Shown piece by piece: positions 1 to 12,659 of a DNA stretch of 64,000 bases (its first letter is position 1; every line of letters starts with the position of its first letter). Origin of the DNA: Bryum argenteum (Eukaryota; Streptophyta; Bryopsida; Bryales; Bryaceae); the NCBI GenBank assembly GCA_037043015.1, contig CM073324.1, positions 25,188,097-25,252,096 of the forward strand. Direction: 5' to 3'. The translations under genes were made by a program, and so were the position numbers. Under the pieces are notes generated by a model. The model saw only the letters and a list, made by a program, of their open reading frames with translations. It made no database searches and was not told the DNA's origin.

Positions 1-444
1 ACTCACTTAGGAACAAGATGTTGAAGAGCCTCAATTCAAATTTACTCTTAAAATTAGTTTTTTGGACTCACAAAAAACTTATAAACCCATTTGTAACAAA
101 GGAAAAAAACTTATTTGTCAACTCTGAATGTTACGATATCACAACTGGTAAGAAATTCGAAACTAAGTCTTGGTACACACATACATGGACAAGTTGAGTA
201 TAACGGTTACATACTTGAGATTACGTCAAAAGTTGAAAATTTTCATCTTCCACCAAAAGACGGTGGAAAGACGGTGGTTTTGACTTTTGAGGAGTTAAGG
301 TAGTGTCGGGGCTTTCGACTTAGAGGATAAACGGGTGTCAAGATTGACTTCCCTATAAAGATTTAGGAGCAGTTGTTCATATATATTATGGTATTCGTAA
401 AGTCATGGTCATTTTGCTCTAATTTGGAGCCTAGAACTTATTAA
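1..444. other. AT-rich non-coding sequence
   Basis: No convincing gene. The 62-codon open frame at 115-303 has no intron signals and its wording (short phrases such as the confirming of an AATGTTA..ATCACAACTGG stretch) resembles internal sequence of the TTAA-flanked elements found elsewhere in the window, so it is more likely a decayed repeat. Confidence 0.4.
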
Positions 445-684
445 GGGTTGCTTTACACGAGGGGCTAAGCTATTGATAGGTCCAATTCATGGCCAAATCC
501 TCTCTTGTGATTGGTTTAATTCTTGAAATTGCCTAAAGGGCTTTGCATGGAGAGTCAAGTCCAATTTTCTGATATTTTATTGTAACTAGCAATGTACTTG
601 TCGTCTCGACGGGAAGCTCTTTATATGGTCTAGTTTTATACAATTATCCTGTGTTTACCATTTCCTCATATTATGTTTATTATT

Positions 685-764
<80 letters not shown>

Positions 765-1233
765 ATGTTTTGATTATTTTTTTATATAATCCATATAACA
801 TAAAAGAAGGCAGGTAGGTTGGTAAGTTTGTAGGTTGGTAGGAAGGATGGCCGTATAGTATTTTATTTTAGAAGTAGATAATGGGTAGGGGACAAGTTAT
901 GACACAACCCCACTCCAAAAGTTAGAAGATACGAGAATGGAAGGCCAATTCAATTATGACCTAGAGGTCGTTTCTTGATTTCAATACAAGATCATTATTT
1001 CACTAAAATACATTAATGTGAACAAATCAAAAGCATGGAATGTCGCTAGTAATACAAATTGGCCCTGTGACCTTTTTCTTCCTTCTGAAAATCAGCCCCA
1101 AGGGCTTCACACATGGACTCCTTCTTTATTAACTGTTTAATGTGTTCTCAAAGTGGCCCATGGAACCAATTGGGCTCAAAATATGAGTAGATTGGCTTGG
1201 AGAATTGTTGGCGTTCACTCCCTAAAGAGTCCC
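445..1233. mobile_element. PIF/Harbinger-like MITE, copy 1
   Basis: The element starts GGGTTGCTTTACACGAGGGG and ends in a degenerate inverted copy finishing GAGTCCC. It is flanked by TAA on both sides (442-444 and 1234-1236). Three-base TNA target duplications with GG-rich ends are typical of PIF/Harbinger MITEs. The interior shares long stretches with the element at 23,534-24,001, for instance the phrase around AATCAAAAGCATGGAATGT. A long AT dinucleotide run has expanded inside this copy. No transposase is present, so it is non-autonomous. Family assignment is inferred from ends and target site only. Confidence 0.65.
688..762. repeat. (AT)n microsatellite
   Basis: An uninterrupted AT dinucleotide run of about 75 bases inside the MITE at 445-1233; the related copy at 23.5 kb lacks it. 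Confidence 0.95.
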
Positions 1234-1242
1234 TAAGTGAGT

Positions 1243-4000
1243 TGTGGCACGTCTAGACTTTGGAAGACTCCTACAGAAGTTTGCATCCAGCTGATACCCG
1301 ATGACCGTGTCTCTGGTGCATGAATTATTCTCCATGGTTTGGGTCACTGCAACTGTGCAACAGGTTCTGAGTTCTGAGGAGATCTCTGAGCTCTGTCCTG
1401 CTCACTTGACTTCTTCGTACTCAGAGAGATTTGGTGTAAGTCACTGATTATTTTTGAGATGGGGTAACCCTAGGGCCCATTGATTGACATTGGACTGTTC
1501 TTCTCACCTAACTTATTGATGATGCCGTCGTCAAGGATTGGTAATTCCTACTGTACAGGTCATTACGCGTCAAGCAAGTGAGATGTGTAAGAATTGTTGA
1601 TTGGATGCAACAAAGTTAGAATAGCTTTTTTGAGGAAACGTTAGAGTTATCTTCAATTTCGCTGAAATTCGCACCAAAGAACAGTGCGAATTTGGACCAG
1701 GATTAGTTCCACATGCAACTTGCAACCTATTTTTTAACATCGGGAGCTCTGCCGATCACACGGTCGGATTTATTCCTTGCTCCAAGAAAGCATGGTAGGA
1801 TTACCTACCATTTTGCTCGAAATATGCGTCATTCTTGCATGCCTGTAAAACTCGCTTCGATCTGCTCATGAAGTACAACACTGCAAGGACTTCGAACCTG
1901 GGCAGCTGGGAAGCGTTTCACAGTGAGGAAGGCTCTGGAGGAACTGAGTTCAAGAGTCTCCATCTACTTGTTCACCGTTACAAGGTTTTAGAGAAGAGCC
2001 CAAGTCGAGTATACTGGCTCCTGGGTTACTTGTCCATGCAATCTTCTATAGAAGACAGTCGTGCTAGCTGGACCACTGAGAGCCAATGCTTGACGTCCGT
2101 CCCTTCTCTCGACGAGGATGCTAGCTTGTCGGTCCACATCTTGCAGTGGTCGGAGTCCACTTGGAGAAGCCAGGTCATGTCGAAGTATGAGTGTATGCTC
2201 GCAACGATGCACACGGAAAGTAATGAACACAGATGGTGATGGCTTCACACAGCAGATTCGTAGATTATGAGCAGATCACACGGTTGACACCAGGTAGTCT
2301 CCAAAACTTCTGAGTGAACACAGGAATGGAAGGTCTTCCTGGTTGTTTGTCCCAATCTTCTGAAAGTGTACATTTTCACTCGCTTCCGATGTGTAAGTAC
2401 ACTCTAACTCAGGTATTGTCACACCTTGCGTAGCACTCTCTGTAATATCACACCTTTGAAGTGGAATACATTAACATTGGCCAATAAAGTCCATCTTAGG
2501 TCATTTCGTTGAAATATACTCCATATGCAAAATATTGTAAGGTGATATGAACTTTATCAAGGATGTTTCTACATTTACTAGCTCTTGAACCCCTAAATGT
2601 CTCTACTATTTTTTCTTCTCAAGAAATTGAGTTTTTTCTGAAGCTTCGTCGATGGAAATGAAAGTAAGTTATCCAAACCTCAATTGTACAATCTTGTAGT
2701 ACAATTAGTGTAGGTTGTGTGATTCAAAATCTGAAGTCATGAGGCCTTCTAGATTGCGAGATCATAATGTATCTGTACTCAAAAAGGATCATGGAATTTC
2801 AGCATTTTCACTTTGAAGTGCAAATGTTATTAACAAACCAATTCCACCTAAAATGTCACCACTAAGAAGTTATTCACTTTTATCTTAAAAATACTTCCGA
2901 TTACTTTTTATTTTATTTTTAAACATAAAAAACAATGTCTTGGCTCAAATTATTTTATAGCCTTGCAATGTTGAAAGTTGCTTCATATTATGCAAACAAA
3001 GGATAGTCCAAATCTAAACCGCTTGTACGAAAATCCATGCCATTTCTTCAAAACGTATTAAATGCCATTGAGATTTCTTCACCCAAGAACTAGACTTGAA
3101 TTGAATTCCATCTCAAAAAATAAGATTTGGAATTTAACGATGGATATAGGAGATTCAACTCCTCCAAGACCATGTTGGGTATAGGAGATTCAACTCCTCC
3201 AAGACCATGCAGTTTTTGGGTTCACTTTTTGGACCATGAAACGCTTCGGGGTTAACCCCTAAACGCCCAAGGGGGGGTAAAGCTCCTAACAATTGGTAAT
3301 AATGCTGATTTTTTCAAAACTTTGTAAAAACAAATAAAAGATGAAAATGGAAAATCCAACCGTAGGATCTTCTTTGGAGCACGGCAATTAGTGGGACTGC
3401 CAAGTTGCATGCCATTTGGAGGTATGGATTTGAAGATTCATGCAAAAAAGGGTGAAGATCACACCACCAAAACTTTCATGAAAAATCTCTTTCGTCCACT
3501 CTTACAATTTGAGGATCAAGGTTTTTACTATTGATCCAAGGAGGGAGTAGAGTAAACCCACCGAGGAGTTGAGCAAACAAAACGGCGGATGAAAAATCGA
3601 TGGGATGAAAGCGGGGTTGTGCACCAAAGACGGAGCCTCACATCCAGAATGTCGAAAAACGACACTATGGGCGCTTAAGGGTTAAAAGAGATCTTGATGT
3701 CATGGCTCAATGTAATTTAGTTTATGTCACATATCAGAGTATGATTTAACTACTATATGCAAACATATTTAAATTTTTTTAGATGTTAATAATTTTTTAT
3801 ATAACAAACTATAAAGGCATACCAAAGATTTTACTATACAATGTATGCAAGGCATCACCATTCTATTTCATTGTCCTTGCATAAAGCATCTTTCTGAATG
3901 TTTTTTTAATCGACGTCAATAGATCGGGTCAATTAGGAGTTTAATATTTATACTTCGGATTTCAATCACAATCATTTTTCCTTTTTAAAATATGGAAATA
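1243..4000 (+). repeat. Segmental duplication, copy 1
   Basis: This stretch is repeated in direct orientation at about 18.6-21.7 kb. Shared landmarks are the stretch around CTCCTACAGAAG (about 1,270), the 1,840-1,990 block with the frame containing FDLLMKYNTA, the 2,085-2,280 block around GTCCACATCTTGCAGTGGTC, and the ATATCACACCTTTGAA block near 2,450. Similarity seems to resume after the TTAA element at 3,256-3,681. The open frames at 1,835-2,239 (plus) and 1,988-2,248 (minus) lie in it; neither is recognisable and they differ between copies, so I do not call them genes. Confidence 0.75.
3256..3681 (-). mobile_element. TTAA-flanked (piggyBac-like) MITE
   Basis: The body begins CCCCTAAACGCCC and ends GGGCGCTTAAGGG, with TTAA on both sides (3,252-3,255 and 3,682-3,685). 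TTAA target sites and ends starting CCC are the signature of the piggyBac superfamily. Near the right end lies GTCGAAAAACGAC, the small palindrome also found near the left end of the 973-base copies at 6,232 and 58,872, so this copy is a shorter relative in the opposite orientation. It has no coding capacity. Confidence 0.7.
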
Positions 4001-5357
4001 TGATATCTGAAATGACCTAAAAGTAGGGTGTCCAAAATTCCTGAAGCCTAATCCGGATTCTACCGAACTTCAGGAGTTGAGGAAAGACTTCAATGATACT
4101 GAATAAAAGACAGAATGACTGATTTCTTGGGTGAAAATTTAGCCAATTTGTTTAGAAGTCCAATGGAAGTCAACTCCATTCCAACAAAGTGAATTTAATT
4201 ACAAACTATTAATATTTTCATTCTGACTTGAGGTTACAATCCTCTATCCACACATCTGAAGTGAAGTTGCAAATGAGCCTGGGCAAACCTTTATAAGTCG
4301 AATTGACCTAATTATGTGAGTAATCACAAAACTTCAAAGCATTCACATGACTATAAATAGTATAGTTATGATTCTTCTTTATAATTAGAGAAAACCATTT
4401 GGTGAGTTTCTTTTTATTTGTAAATTATGACACTATATTTGGGTTGGTAGAATGTATGTTATAAACCTTGAATGTAAATATAATTGAATAAGATTCTAAG
4501 GCCAACTAATGGACCAATTAGGTGGCAACAATTTTATGAGGTGAGTAGCATGTTGAAGTGCTAACATTTGAAAGTTTTGGACAAGGGTTGGTTGGTCACT
4601 TCTGATCTTATTAGTTGACTCCCATTATTCTTAATCAAAAAAGGTATTGTAACTGCATAGCCATTTCCGTAGGAATCAAGTCTTATAGTTAGGTGCTTGA
4701 AAATTTAGAATTCTTTGATAATATTAAAGGCATATTTGTACTAAAAAGAATCGAAATTGTGACATAAATAGGTTTACAGAAACCAAAATACAAAATTAAC
4801 TAATTAGTTGGCACTACAGTGCAGAAATGGTTGGGCAGGTATGCTATTATGACGACAATGATGTCTTAGACATGGAGTTGAAAGTAGAGATGGGAATCAC
4901 ACATGGTCACTTGTTCGCTTGCAATTAGAGAGAGGTCCCTCGAAGTCACCAATTATTTTGCACTTACCTAAATCACTACAAGTTACATTGGTATCTAGTA
5001 TACATGACATGGTATCCCCCAAAGGGATTTAAAATACCTATACAACTAGGCTCCCATCCGCTCAAATGCATTTTCTTTTGGCCTTTAAGTTTTAGTGTAA
5101 AGCACCCCTAAGAGCCAAGAGTTCGCCTTCCATTCTTTTATCTTCCAAAGTTTTGAAGCACAAGCCGTGTCCTAAGTTTCTACCAAGCATTAACCCTTGA
5201 AATCGTTGAATGTCAAAACTTGACATTTTTGATAACTAGGAGACACTTTGAAGAGCCACAAGTTAAACATTTCATTAAATATATGATTTTGACAAAAATT
5301 GTTGATTATTTGAATCATGAATTAAGTCTACTTTTTGTGGTAAAATTGCAAATCCAT
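3690..5357. other. Non-coding AT-rich sequence
   Basis: I see no gene, RNA or clear element. The start (about 3,694-3,800) still resembles 21,660-21,760 and so belongs to the segmental duplication. Confidence 0.5.
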
Positions 5358-5361
5358 TTAA

Positions 5362-7263
5362 CTCCTAAAAATCCAGGCGTTTCCTCGACCTCGAGAACCA
5401 AAAACTGCCATTTTTCACCTTCGTTGGGAAATGGGGAAATGGAAAAACTTTTTTTTTGGTTTAAGACTTTGAACCGTAAGATCTTGTACCTAACTTGAAT
5501 TCAAAGGACTGGTCAAAATTTCCACCGTTGGATGTTTGTCATTTGTGAGATCGTAACAATTAAAAGTTGACCAACACTTTTTTTGCCACTGCGTGAGAGG
5601 CATTGTCTAAATGGTGCCAAGGGCAACTTGATGATTGTTACTCCAAATATTTTTCCCTCATTTTTTTTCATGTAGGTAATCAAGTTGGGTACCCTCTTGC
5701 AAAATTCTAGAGACCAATTTCACTTTTTGACCTTAATGTAAAATATTTTATGAAAGAAGGTCTAAAAACAACTATATAGTAAAACAAGCACCACATATGA
5801 TATATTTACTTTGAGAAAAATCTAGACGGTGAGTAGGTGCATTTCTGATAATGTGAATTTCGAAAAAAATAATCTTGGGAAAAATCCAAAATCTCGAATT
5901 TTGGCAATTTTTGAAAGAAAAAATTGTAAAATTACTAGAAATTGTGAAGATTGTTTTTGAAAGTTTTGGAGGCTGCCCTTGTAAAATTGGTAAACTTTTT
6001 GATTTCGGAGACTTTGGAATTTGAATAGTAATTTGGTAATGAACATATTTCCAAAAAAAAACAATTAAAAAAATTTATTTTAAACTGCCCGTTTTGGACT
6101 TGAAACCTAAAATTTCTAGGTGAAGGTTATAAAATTAAAATTTTTACTTTGAAAATTTTACCACATACACATTACTGAATGGGGAGCACCCAATAAAAAT
6201 CTTAGGCAAAAATATCAATTCAATTCCTTAACCCTTAAACGCCCACGATGTCGAAAAACGACATTTTGGATGTACATCAGAAACTTTGAAGAGCCATATC
6301 TTCTTCATCCGAGGTCCGTTTTGGATGAAATCACTTGGATTAGGTTCCAAAATTAGTCTAGTTTGTGTTGTAAAATTTTCAAGCCCATAAAATAAAGCAT
6401 GAATTAATGGAATGCACTTTAGTGAAAACAGCTCTTGTTTTTAGTATTCCAAGCATGGGGCATCTATTACCATTGCAAGCCAATTATGTGAAATTAAAAA
6501 TAGTTTTTCATGATTTTTTTTTTCATGGTCATGATCTAAAGGTGATTCTTAACAACTTTGTAGTGAGAAGTTTTTTGATCCAGATGATTTTGCTATTGGA
6601 TTTGCAATGATGTTTTGTCAACAAAAAAAGTGAGAAAATGGATGATATTTGAGGAGCTATATCTCCCTCATCCACCGTTGGATTTCAACTTAATTTTTTG
6701 GGATGGCCTCCAATTAGAGTCTGGTCTAAGTAGTAGAAAACTTAACAAGATCGAAGATGTTTTGAAGATAAGGCATGAAACTGAATGCAAAGGGTCTAGT
6801 TTTGGACTATTTTTCCTTTGTAAAATGTTCGGTAGTTTTTACCATTGCATGGCTTTTATTTGAGCCAAGAAATTTTTTTGATGGATTTTTGTTGGGTAAA
6901 GGACTTATTAAGATGAAGGTGAACATCTTTCTAGTTGGTGATTTTTTCATTGCAATAGGTAAATTGGTAGCATTTCCACCTCAAAGTGAAAATGATGAAA
7001 TTTTGCAGTTTGTTTCTGATATTAATATGTTATGATCTCCCGATCTATAAGGCATCATGACTCAAACTTCGGTCCACATGATCTTCGATAAGTCTATTAC
7101 AAGTTTTTACGGTTGAGATCTTAATAGCTTCTCTTGATTTTCATCTATGACGATTTCTATGGAAATGTGCTTTTTTGCTAAAAATAAGTTCGGGTGTTTA
7201 GGGGTTAAAATGAGCTGCCCAAAATCTCAGAAAACCAAATCGGTTTTCCTGGATTTTTAGGGG
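5362..7263. mobile_element. TTAA-flanked element, host of a nested element
   Basis: Ends are CTCCTAAAAATCCAG and CTGGATTTTTAGGGG, an almost perfect inverted pair, with TTAA at 5,358-5,361 and 7,264-7,267. A second TTAA element (6,232-7,204) is inserted in it; without that it is about 925 bases. Its 5,930-6,060 part is the inverted counterpart of 27,413-27,540, so it belongs to the family of the elements at 27,194 and 57,965. No coding capacity is evident. Confidence 0.65.
6232..7204 (+). mobile_element. TTAA-flanked (piggyBac-like) element, 973 bases
   Basis: Ends are CCCTTAAACGCCC and GTTTAGGGG, with TTAA on both sides (6,228-6,231 and 7,205-7,208). A near-full-length copy in the same orientation lies at 58,872-59,843: both start with a GTCGAAAAACGAC stem and share GAAACTTTGAAGAGCCAT. 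The open frames inside (6,407-7,035) are not conserved in frame between the copies, so this is a non-autonomous element. Confidence 0.75.
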
Positions 7264-7267
7264 TTAA

Positions 7268-9762
7268 GATGGTGAAAAGTCTTGAGCATGCATTTTAGAG
7301 GAGGAAACTTTCGTTTTAGGGCTTCCAAGAGCATGTTTTACAATTGCAACTCAATTATTTTGAAAAAATTACTCTTTCATGAATTCATAAATAGATCACT
7401 ATTTTTAGGACTTTTTAGTTACATAATTTTGGTATTATTTGAAGAAGTAATGTTTGAGGAAGAGTAGAATAGAAAGAGGTTTGATGTTCCCTCCTAATCT
7501 ATGTAGCCATGTCGATCAAGTTCTTGTAATGTTCCCACTATTTCCATCGCCTTCTTGTAAATATGTGGGGCCACGTAGAAAGCATTTCTCCTTGACATAC
7601 TACAACTTCCTCTTTCCTCATTATGCTTCACTTCGACTTTCTTTTCCTCTTTTTTGTTTCACTTTCTCTCTCTTTTTGCTTCCCTATAATTGATGTAATC
7701 TTTGAAACTAGTTTCATATCGTTGTGAATCTATCTTCATTTTTATTTATGAAATCTGATTTAAGTAGCAAATCTTTTGTAAGTGGGACAAGTTTTTGTTG
7801 TTGTTGTTCACACTTTTACTAATCGCCATGGTTGCTTTATTTATTGAAATTTTAAATTTCACGTTGTTGTGAATCTATCTTTACTCTTATTTCTCAGATC
7901 TAATTCAAGTAACAAATCTTTGCTAAGTGGGAAACATTTTTGCTAAACCAATTTCAAGTCTCCATTTGTTGTTGTTCATAGGCTTACTAATCCCCACGCT
8001 AGCTTCAATTAGTTGTTAATTTTGCTATCAGATATTGATAAGTGAATTTGAATTTTTTTTGCACATTTTTCCTTATTTGCGTCAATGTGCTTAATGCAAA
8101 GGTAATCGTTACTCAATGGGTGGTACGCCGTTGTCAGTGACTGGTTCACTTTCCATCATGAAGTTTAAATTGATATTTTTATTGAAATTTGTTGTACTTT
8201 ATAGTTCCATATTTGATGACATTATTTGTTATTTGTAGAGTATGATTTTTCACTTAAGTAATAGTGGTATTAGGTACGAGTTTCCATATAAAGTGTGTAG
8301 AGGAGGTACATATTGAGATTAATGGTAAATCCAATCATGAGTTGTTCGGTGCAAATGGAAAACATGTTACTTTAGTTTGTATACAACTATAGTTATAGAT
8401 ACAATAGGGTAAATGGACTATACATATGGGTTTAAATCTTATAGTTATCATTAAATGTTAATTTTTGTTTGCTGATATTACTTGTGAGCTTAATAATATC
8501 AAATTATAGCCTAGATAGATATAATTTTATAACATCGCACATCCTGAGTACTTTAGGTTGATTTTATAAAATGTTTTCAAATACAAAAATTAATAGTATC
8601 TTAACACGAACATGAATGGTCTATGTCATTGAACTTACACTTCCCTTCTTCCCACCAATGTTGTGGCCTAAAAAATTGAAAAGAAACACATGGTTTTTGA
8701 GGAGCCACATGTCTTTCACTCATCACTAGAATCTAGTATTATACTACTTGGAATGGCTTCAATTTGTAATGTGGTTTTGTAGTAAAATCTTAATGCCATC
8801 CAACATGTCATGAAGATCCCACATTCACTCTAGTGCAAGGGATATATTTAAATAAATTTTGAGGCAGTTTACTGTTGCAAGCCTACAATTGAGCTAAGAT
8901 TTTTTTTTGTAATTTAGGGTTGGGTTTTGAGTTTAGGGTTTGAGCGACACATTAGGATTTGAAAACGAACAACTTTCTAGTTTGAGAATTCTGATTGCAA
9001 TAGGTCCTTTCAACAATAGCAAAATTTCTACCTAAACTATACGTGAGAAAATTTTGTACTCTTTTGAATATATATCATAGCCTCCAAACATCATAACTAA
9101 AAATATAATTTGCTCATTGTATAATAAACTTACACAAGATTGTGCAGTTCAGATCTAGACTGCTTGACTTTCGTGGATATATATGACACTTTTGAGAAGT
9201 TCTGATACTTTACTACAATGGCCCTACTTTACTACAATGGCCCTCGTCAATAGGGTTTGAAAGTTGGTTTTCTACTTGATACTCTATTCTTAACCATCTT
9301 CCACGGTTATAAAGCGTGATATTCAAAGTGACCTAAAAGTAGGCTCTCCGAATTCCTTGAAGTTTGATTCCAATTTTTACAAATTTTAGGAGCCAGTACT
9401 AACTTCAAATTTATTGTGTAAGAGACTATAATTAATTTCTTGTGTGAAATTTGGCAAACTTGTTGTGAACTCAAATAGAAGTTAATTTCATTACAAGATA
9501 TATTTTCATCCATTCTGACCAGAGGTCAGAACACTCTAACCACACTTACAAAGTACAGTTGCACGTTCCCCAATTTCTCCCTTCACTATATCTTGTCTTC
9601 GTGACATAAAAAGTGAATCTTTCTGTTCGATCACTTCAACTTCGACACAGATTGACTGACTCAAAAAGAAAAAAAAGAAAAAAGATTTGTACTGTAACAG
9701 CCGCTGCTTGATACTGACAGGTCTGCTTGTCACTCGCCACTGACACAAGTTGACCGACTCAC
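7268..9762. other. Non-coding AT-rich sequence
   Basis: I see no supportable gene. Weak internal repetition: a phrase around TTGTTGTGAATCTATCTT occurs at about 7,713 and again at about 7,863 (about 150 bases apart). The phrase CCTACTTTACTACAATGG is duplicated in tandem at 9,204-9,245. Confidence 0.5.
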
Positions 9763-9765
9763 TTA

Positions 9766-10269
9766 GGGCCGATTTACACCTAGGGGCCGGGCCAAGTTTT
9801 CTTGGGGCCAATTGCTTGAAATTTCAGCCCATTTTTGGGTTGGGGCCGGCCTCAAGTCCTCATTATAATATGATTAGAATGGGGGCCGATTTTCCTATAT
9901 GTAATGGCCTTCGGGCCAAGAAGCCAGGCCAATTCAATAAAGTCCAAAAAAAATCAGCACTTCTCAAAAAACGGACGGATTTGATTTGGTGAAAAAAAAA
10001 TGTTTTTAAAAAAAAAAGGTTTTTTTAGACAAATCTGACATTGGCCCCCAGGCCAAGAATTGGCCTTCCATTCTCGGTGCACCCAATTCACCGAGCTCGG
10101 GCCATGTCAGAACTTGCATTTCTTGATTAAAAAAATTCTGACACCAAATTGGCCCGGCCTCTAGGTGTAAGGGGGTTGGGCCCGATTTTTGCCTTTCGGC
10201 CAATCACGAGTGAGGATTTCAGCCCTCAAACGGGCTGAATTGGCCCGTCCCCTAGGTGTAAAGCGGCCC
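9766..10269. mobile_element. PIF/Harbinger-like MITE with long inverted ends
   Basis: The left end GGGCCGATTTACACCTAGGG and the inverted right end GGGCCGCTTTACACCTAGGG match over about 30 bases with two or three differences. TTA flanks both sides (9,763-9,765 and 10,270-10,272). Same type as the elements at 445 and 23,534 but with much better ends, suggesting a younger insertion. The interior is rich in GGCC/GGGCC words. Confidence 0.75.
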
Positions 10270-10272
10270 TTA

Positions 10273-11378
10273 GTCCAGCAAACGAACGAGAATCGTACAA
10301 TTGCGAAACAGCTTCACGTCATACACATGATGGTGTAGATCCTCGTCCATGTAACAGCTAGATGTCTTTACTTGCAAAACTAGAAGAGGCAGCTCACAAG
10401 AGGCCGGCCTACATGCTGCGACTGTTGATAAATTCACTCTGATTAGCATAAGAAACGCACTGCATGAAACAAATGACACATAACATTGCATCCAAAGATG
10501 CTAATAAAGCTTTCATTATTAACGACACCATAGTTACATCCTCTGCGAGAGCCAGAGCAAGAAGCTTGAGATTCGGAACAAAAGTAGGATGATGATTATC
10601 ATCCTTTACGGACAACCGACACCTACTTCGCACTACGTGAAACTACACTGAGATGTGGCTGCTTATGAACACAACACGAATTGTACGATATCATGACAGA
10701 AAAGAGTAGGTAAACTTCCTGACAGCCTCTACTGATACTGAGTTTCCCTTGCAACAGTCCAGACTCCAGACTGTTTCCCAAATCCTCAAGAACTCAGGTG
10801 CACACCAACTCTTGCAGAGGTGCTCCGTCAACTGGACGTGTAAACGCATAAACCTCCCATCCTCGCCAACACGCCTTTCAGAGCTCGATCCAGTTCTAAC
10901 TCCTGATTTATTCCGCAACTGCAAAAATCACACAATACCTGTCCACCCAAGCAATAGAGCCACATATTAAACACAACAATTCAAGCAATCTGGTCTATCC
11001 AATGCGAAGTCATTAAAATATAACAGTTTCCATAATAGGACCTAAAATCATAAGCTTCAACCATGCGGCAGCAGATTGAGTAGTGCACGGACTTTCGGCA
11101 TATGACTTGATACTACCATATAGGTTAACCTCATATGACTTAAGGAATGTGCACACATTGCAGTGGCTTCACTTGTAAACCGGAGTCAATCAATCTTCCG
11201 TAGCGACTCTTCAAAATCTAGGCAATTAACATGTTTTTGCGTACGTTCACGACTGTCAAGAGAAGTATAACGTGCTACAATGACACATGAGTGCAACAAT
11301 TATAAGAGATGCAGCTCGAACAACATGGCCTGATAATGGGATTCTCACCTGCAAGATTCCACTCTGTATCACCTGCAT
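10273..11378 (-). other. Probable 3' untranslated and intron sequence of the downstream minus-strand gene
   Basis: It lies just past the stop at 11,379 of the gene at 11.4-12.4 kb. On the minus strand a good splice donor (TTGCAG before GTGAGAAT) occurs near 11,350, so spliced 3' untranslated exons are possible. The short open frames here (10,270-10,633; 10,691-10,924) are not recognisable. Confidence 0.35.
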
Positions 11379-12398
11379 TCATTTGGACTGCCTAGCCACA
11401 TGAAGTTCAAGCGTGGATGTGAGTGTTGGGCCGCTTCCATCATTGTTATCCACCAGCCCCATCGTCGGAACGAGACCTGCCTCGACAGTTGCAGGAATTA
11501 CCGTGTTTAGGGCTTCCCTTTCGATCTGACGCGGAAGGCCAACTGCTGACGCCAAAGCAAAGATCATCCTCAGCCGCTCCTCATCTGTATTTGGAGCACG
11601 GATGCGAGGCGGCGCTACCACAAGAAGCTGATCTGCATCTTCAATAGAAAACACTCCTCCAATATCACATAAACGTGACTGTGTACGCTTCATGCTAATG
11701 CATGGGTGTATCGAAGAACTCAGAAAAGAAACCTGGGAAAACGTTATGCTCACCACGTTGGTCGGCCACTAGGCGCCCCATGATCTCATCGAGATCCTTC
11801 CTCATGTAACCACGCCGATCTGCGATTATACGCATCGTGAAAAACAACCTATCAGTATCCGAAAAGCAAGTAGACACCTCGTCACATGACATCGTGCGAG
11901 AAGAACAAACCTGGGTAAAGCTGATGTTGTTCATGTTCGCCGGCCAGTAGCGGCCTTAGAATCCGGTCAACCTCCTCCTTCGAATTGATACCACGATCCG
12001 CCATGCTACTGAGCTCGTCAATAGCCTGCGGGAAATGCATGATATAGGTTATGCAACCATGCAACGTATCTAGACGGACTCAACGCATTGGAGAGCTAGT
12101 TCAAAAACTTCCATTGCGTACAACAAGGGTCTTAAACGAAACAATCGAAATTTCTCGAGTGAACGATCGAGAGAACACAGACAGGCGGGTTACTGCTAAA
12201 GGCAATTGTAATGCTCAAGCCCAATTCTAGATTTTGAACTGTGGAAATAATCAGTAACTCTAACCCTAATGGGATCGGAAATGTCCTGAGTGGGGAATCA
12301 ATACGAGGCCACAGACCCTCACGCTTCAGAATGATGCGGCAGAACCTTAGAGACTCATGACGATGAGGATTAGGATCAAGCCCACTCATGCCACTCAT
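11379..12398 (-). CDS. Small multi-exon gene with two similar exons, unknown function
   Basis: Three exons on the minus strand fit together. Exon A (12,025-11,911) opens after a CGCAG acceptor and ends CCA-G before GTTTGT. Exon B (11,858-11,733) ends CCA-G before GTTTCT. Exon C (11,638-11,379) opens after TTGAAG and runs to TGA. Exons A and B encode related segments: A has ADRGINSKEEVDRILRPLL, B has ADRRGYMRKDLDEIMGRLV, both ending in an (L/V)(Y/F)P phrase, so the exon was duplicated. Exon C gives DADQLLVVAPPRIRAPNTD and a helix-like tail. A start ATG at 12,398 (MSGMSGLDPNPH) lies in a plausible first exon whose donor I could not fix. At exon B the in-phase acceptor would read TTTTCGG instead of ending AG, so this allele may be damaged or have a base error. 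I do not recognise the family. Confidence 0.5.
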
Positions 12399-12539
12399 CG
12401 GCGATGGTAGATGTAATTAGCGCACCTGAGGCAGGCCGGCTCACACGAACTGATGGAAGACGGCCGGGGCAAAAACGCCGATTCGATATCGCGCTTTTCG
12501 ATTCAGAACCACAAGGGTTTCGAGAGGAAGAGCACAAGG

Positions 12540-12615
12540 AGAATGGAAGGCATCCCCCCGACCCATCCCATCCCGTCCCGTCCGACCCGTCCCATCCCAC
12601 CCGTCCCATCTGACA
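12540..12615. repeat. CCCRT-type short tandem repeat in a gene-start region
   Basis: The plus strand reads repeated CCCATCCCGTCCCGTCCGACC-like words. It lies just upstream (minus strand) of the candidate start at 12,398, in a GC-richer stretch that could be the promoter or 5' leader. Confidence 0.7.
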
Positions 12616-12659
12616 CTGGAGCAGGAAATTCTCTAATGAGAAGATTGTTTACATAGGTC

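Noticed and set aside
1835-2239. 134-residue gene in the duplicated region
   Set aside because: The counterpart at 19,319-19,702 keeps the frame only in part and ends differently; similarity is better explained at the DNA level.
3252-3685. TTAACCCTTAAA words as degenerate telomere repeats
   Set aside because: They occur singly at element borders with TTAA flanks and never as TTTAGGG tandem arrays.
6407-7035. Several plus-strand open frames
   Set aside because: They lie in a non-autonomous TTAA element, and the sister copy at 58,872 does not keep the frames.
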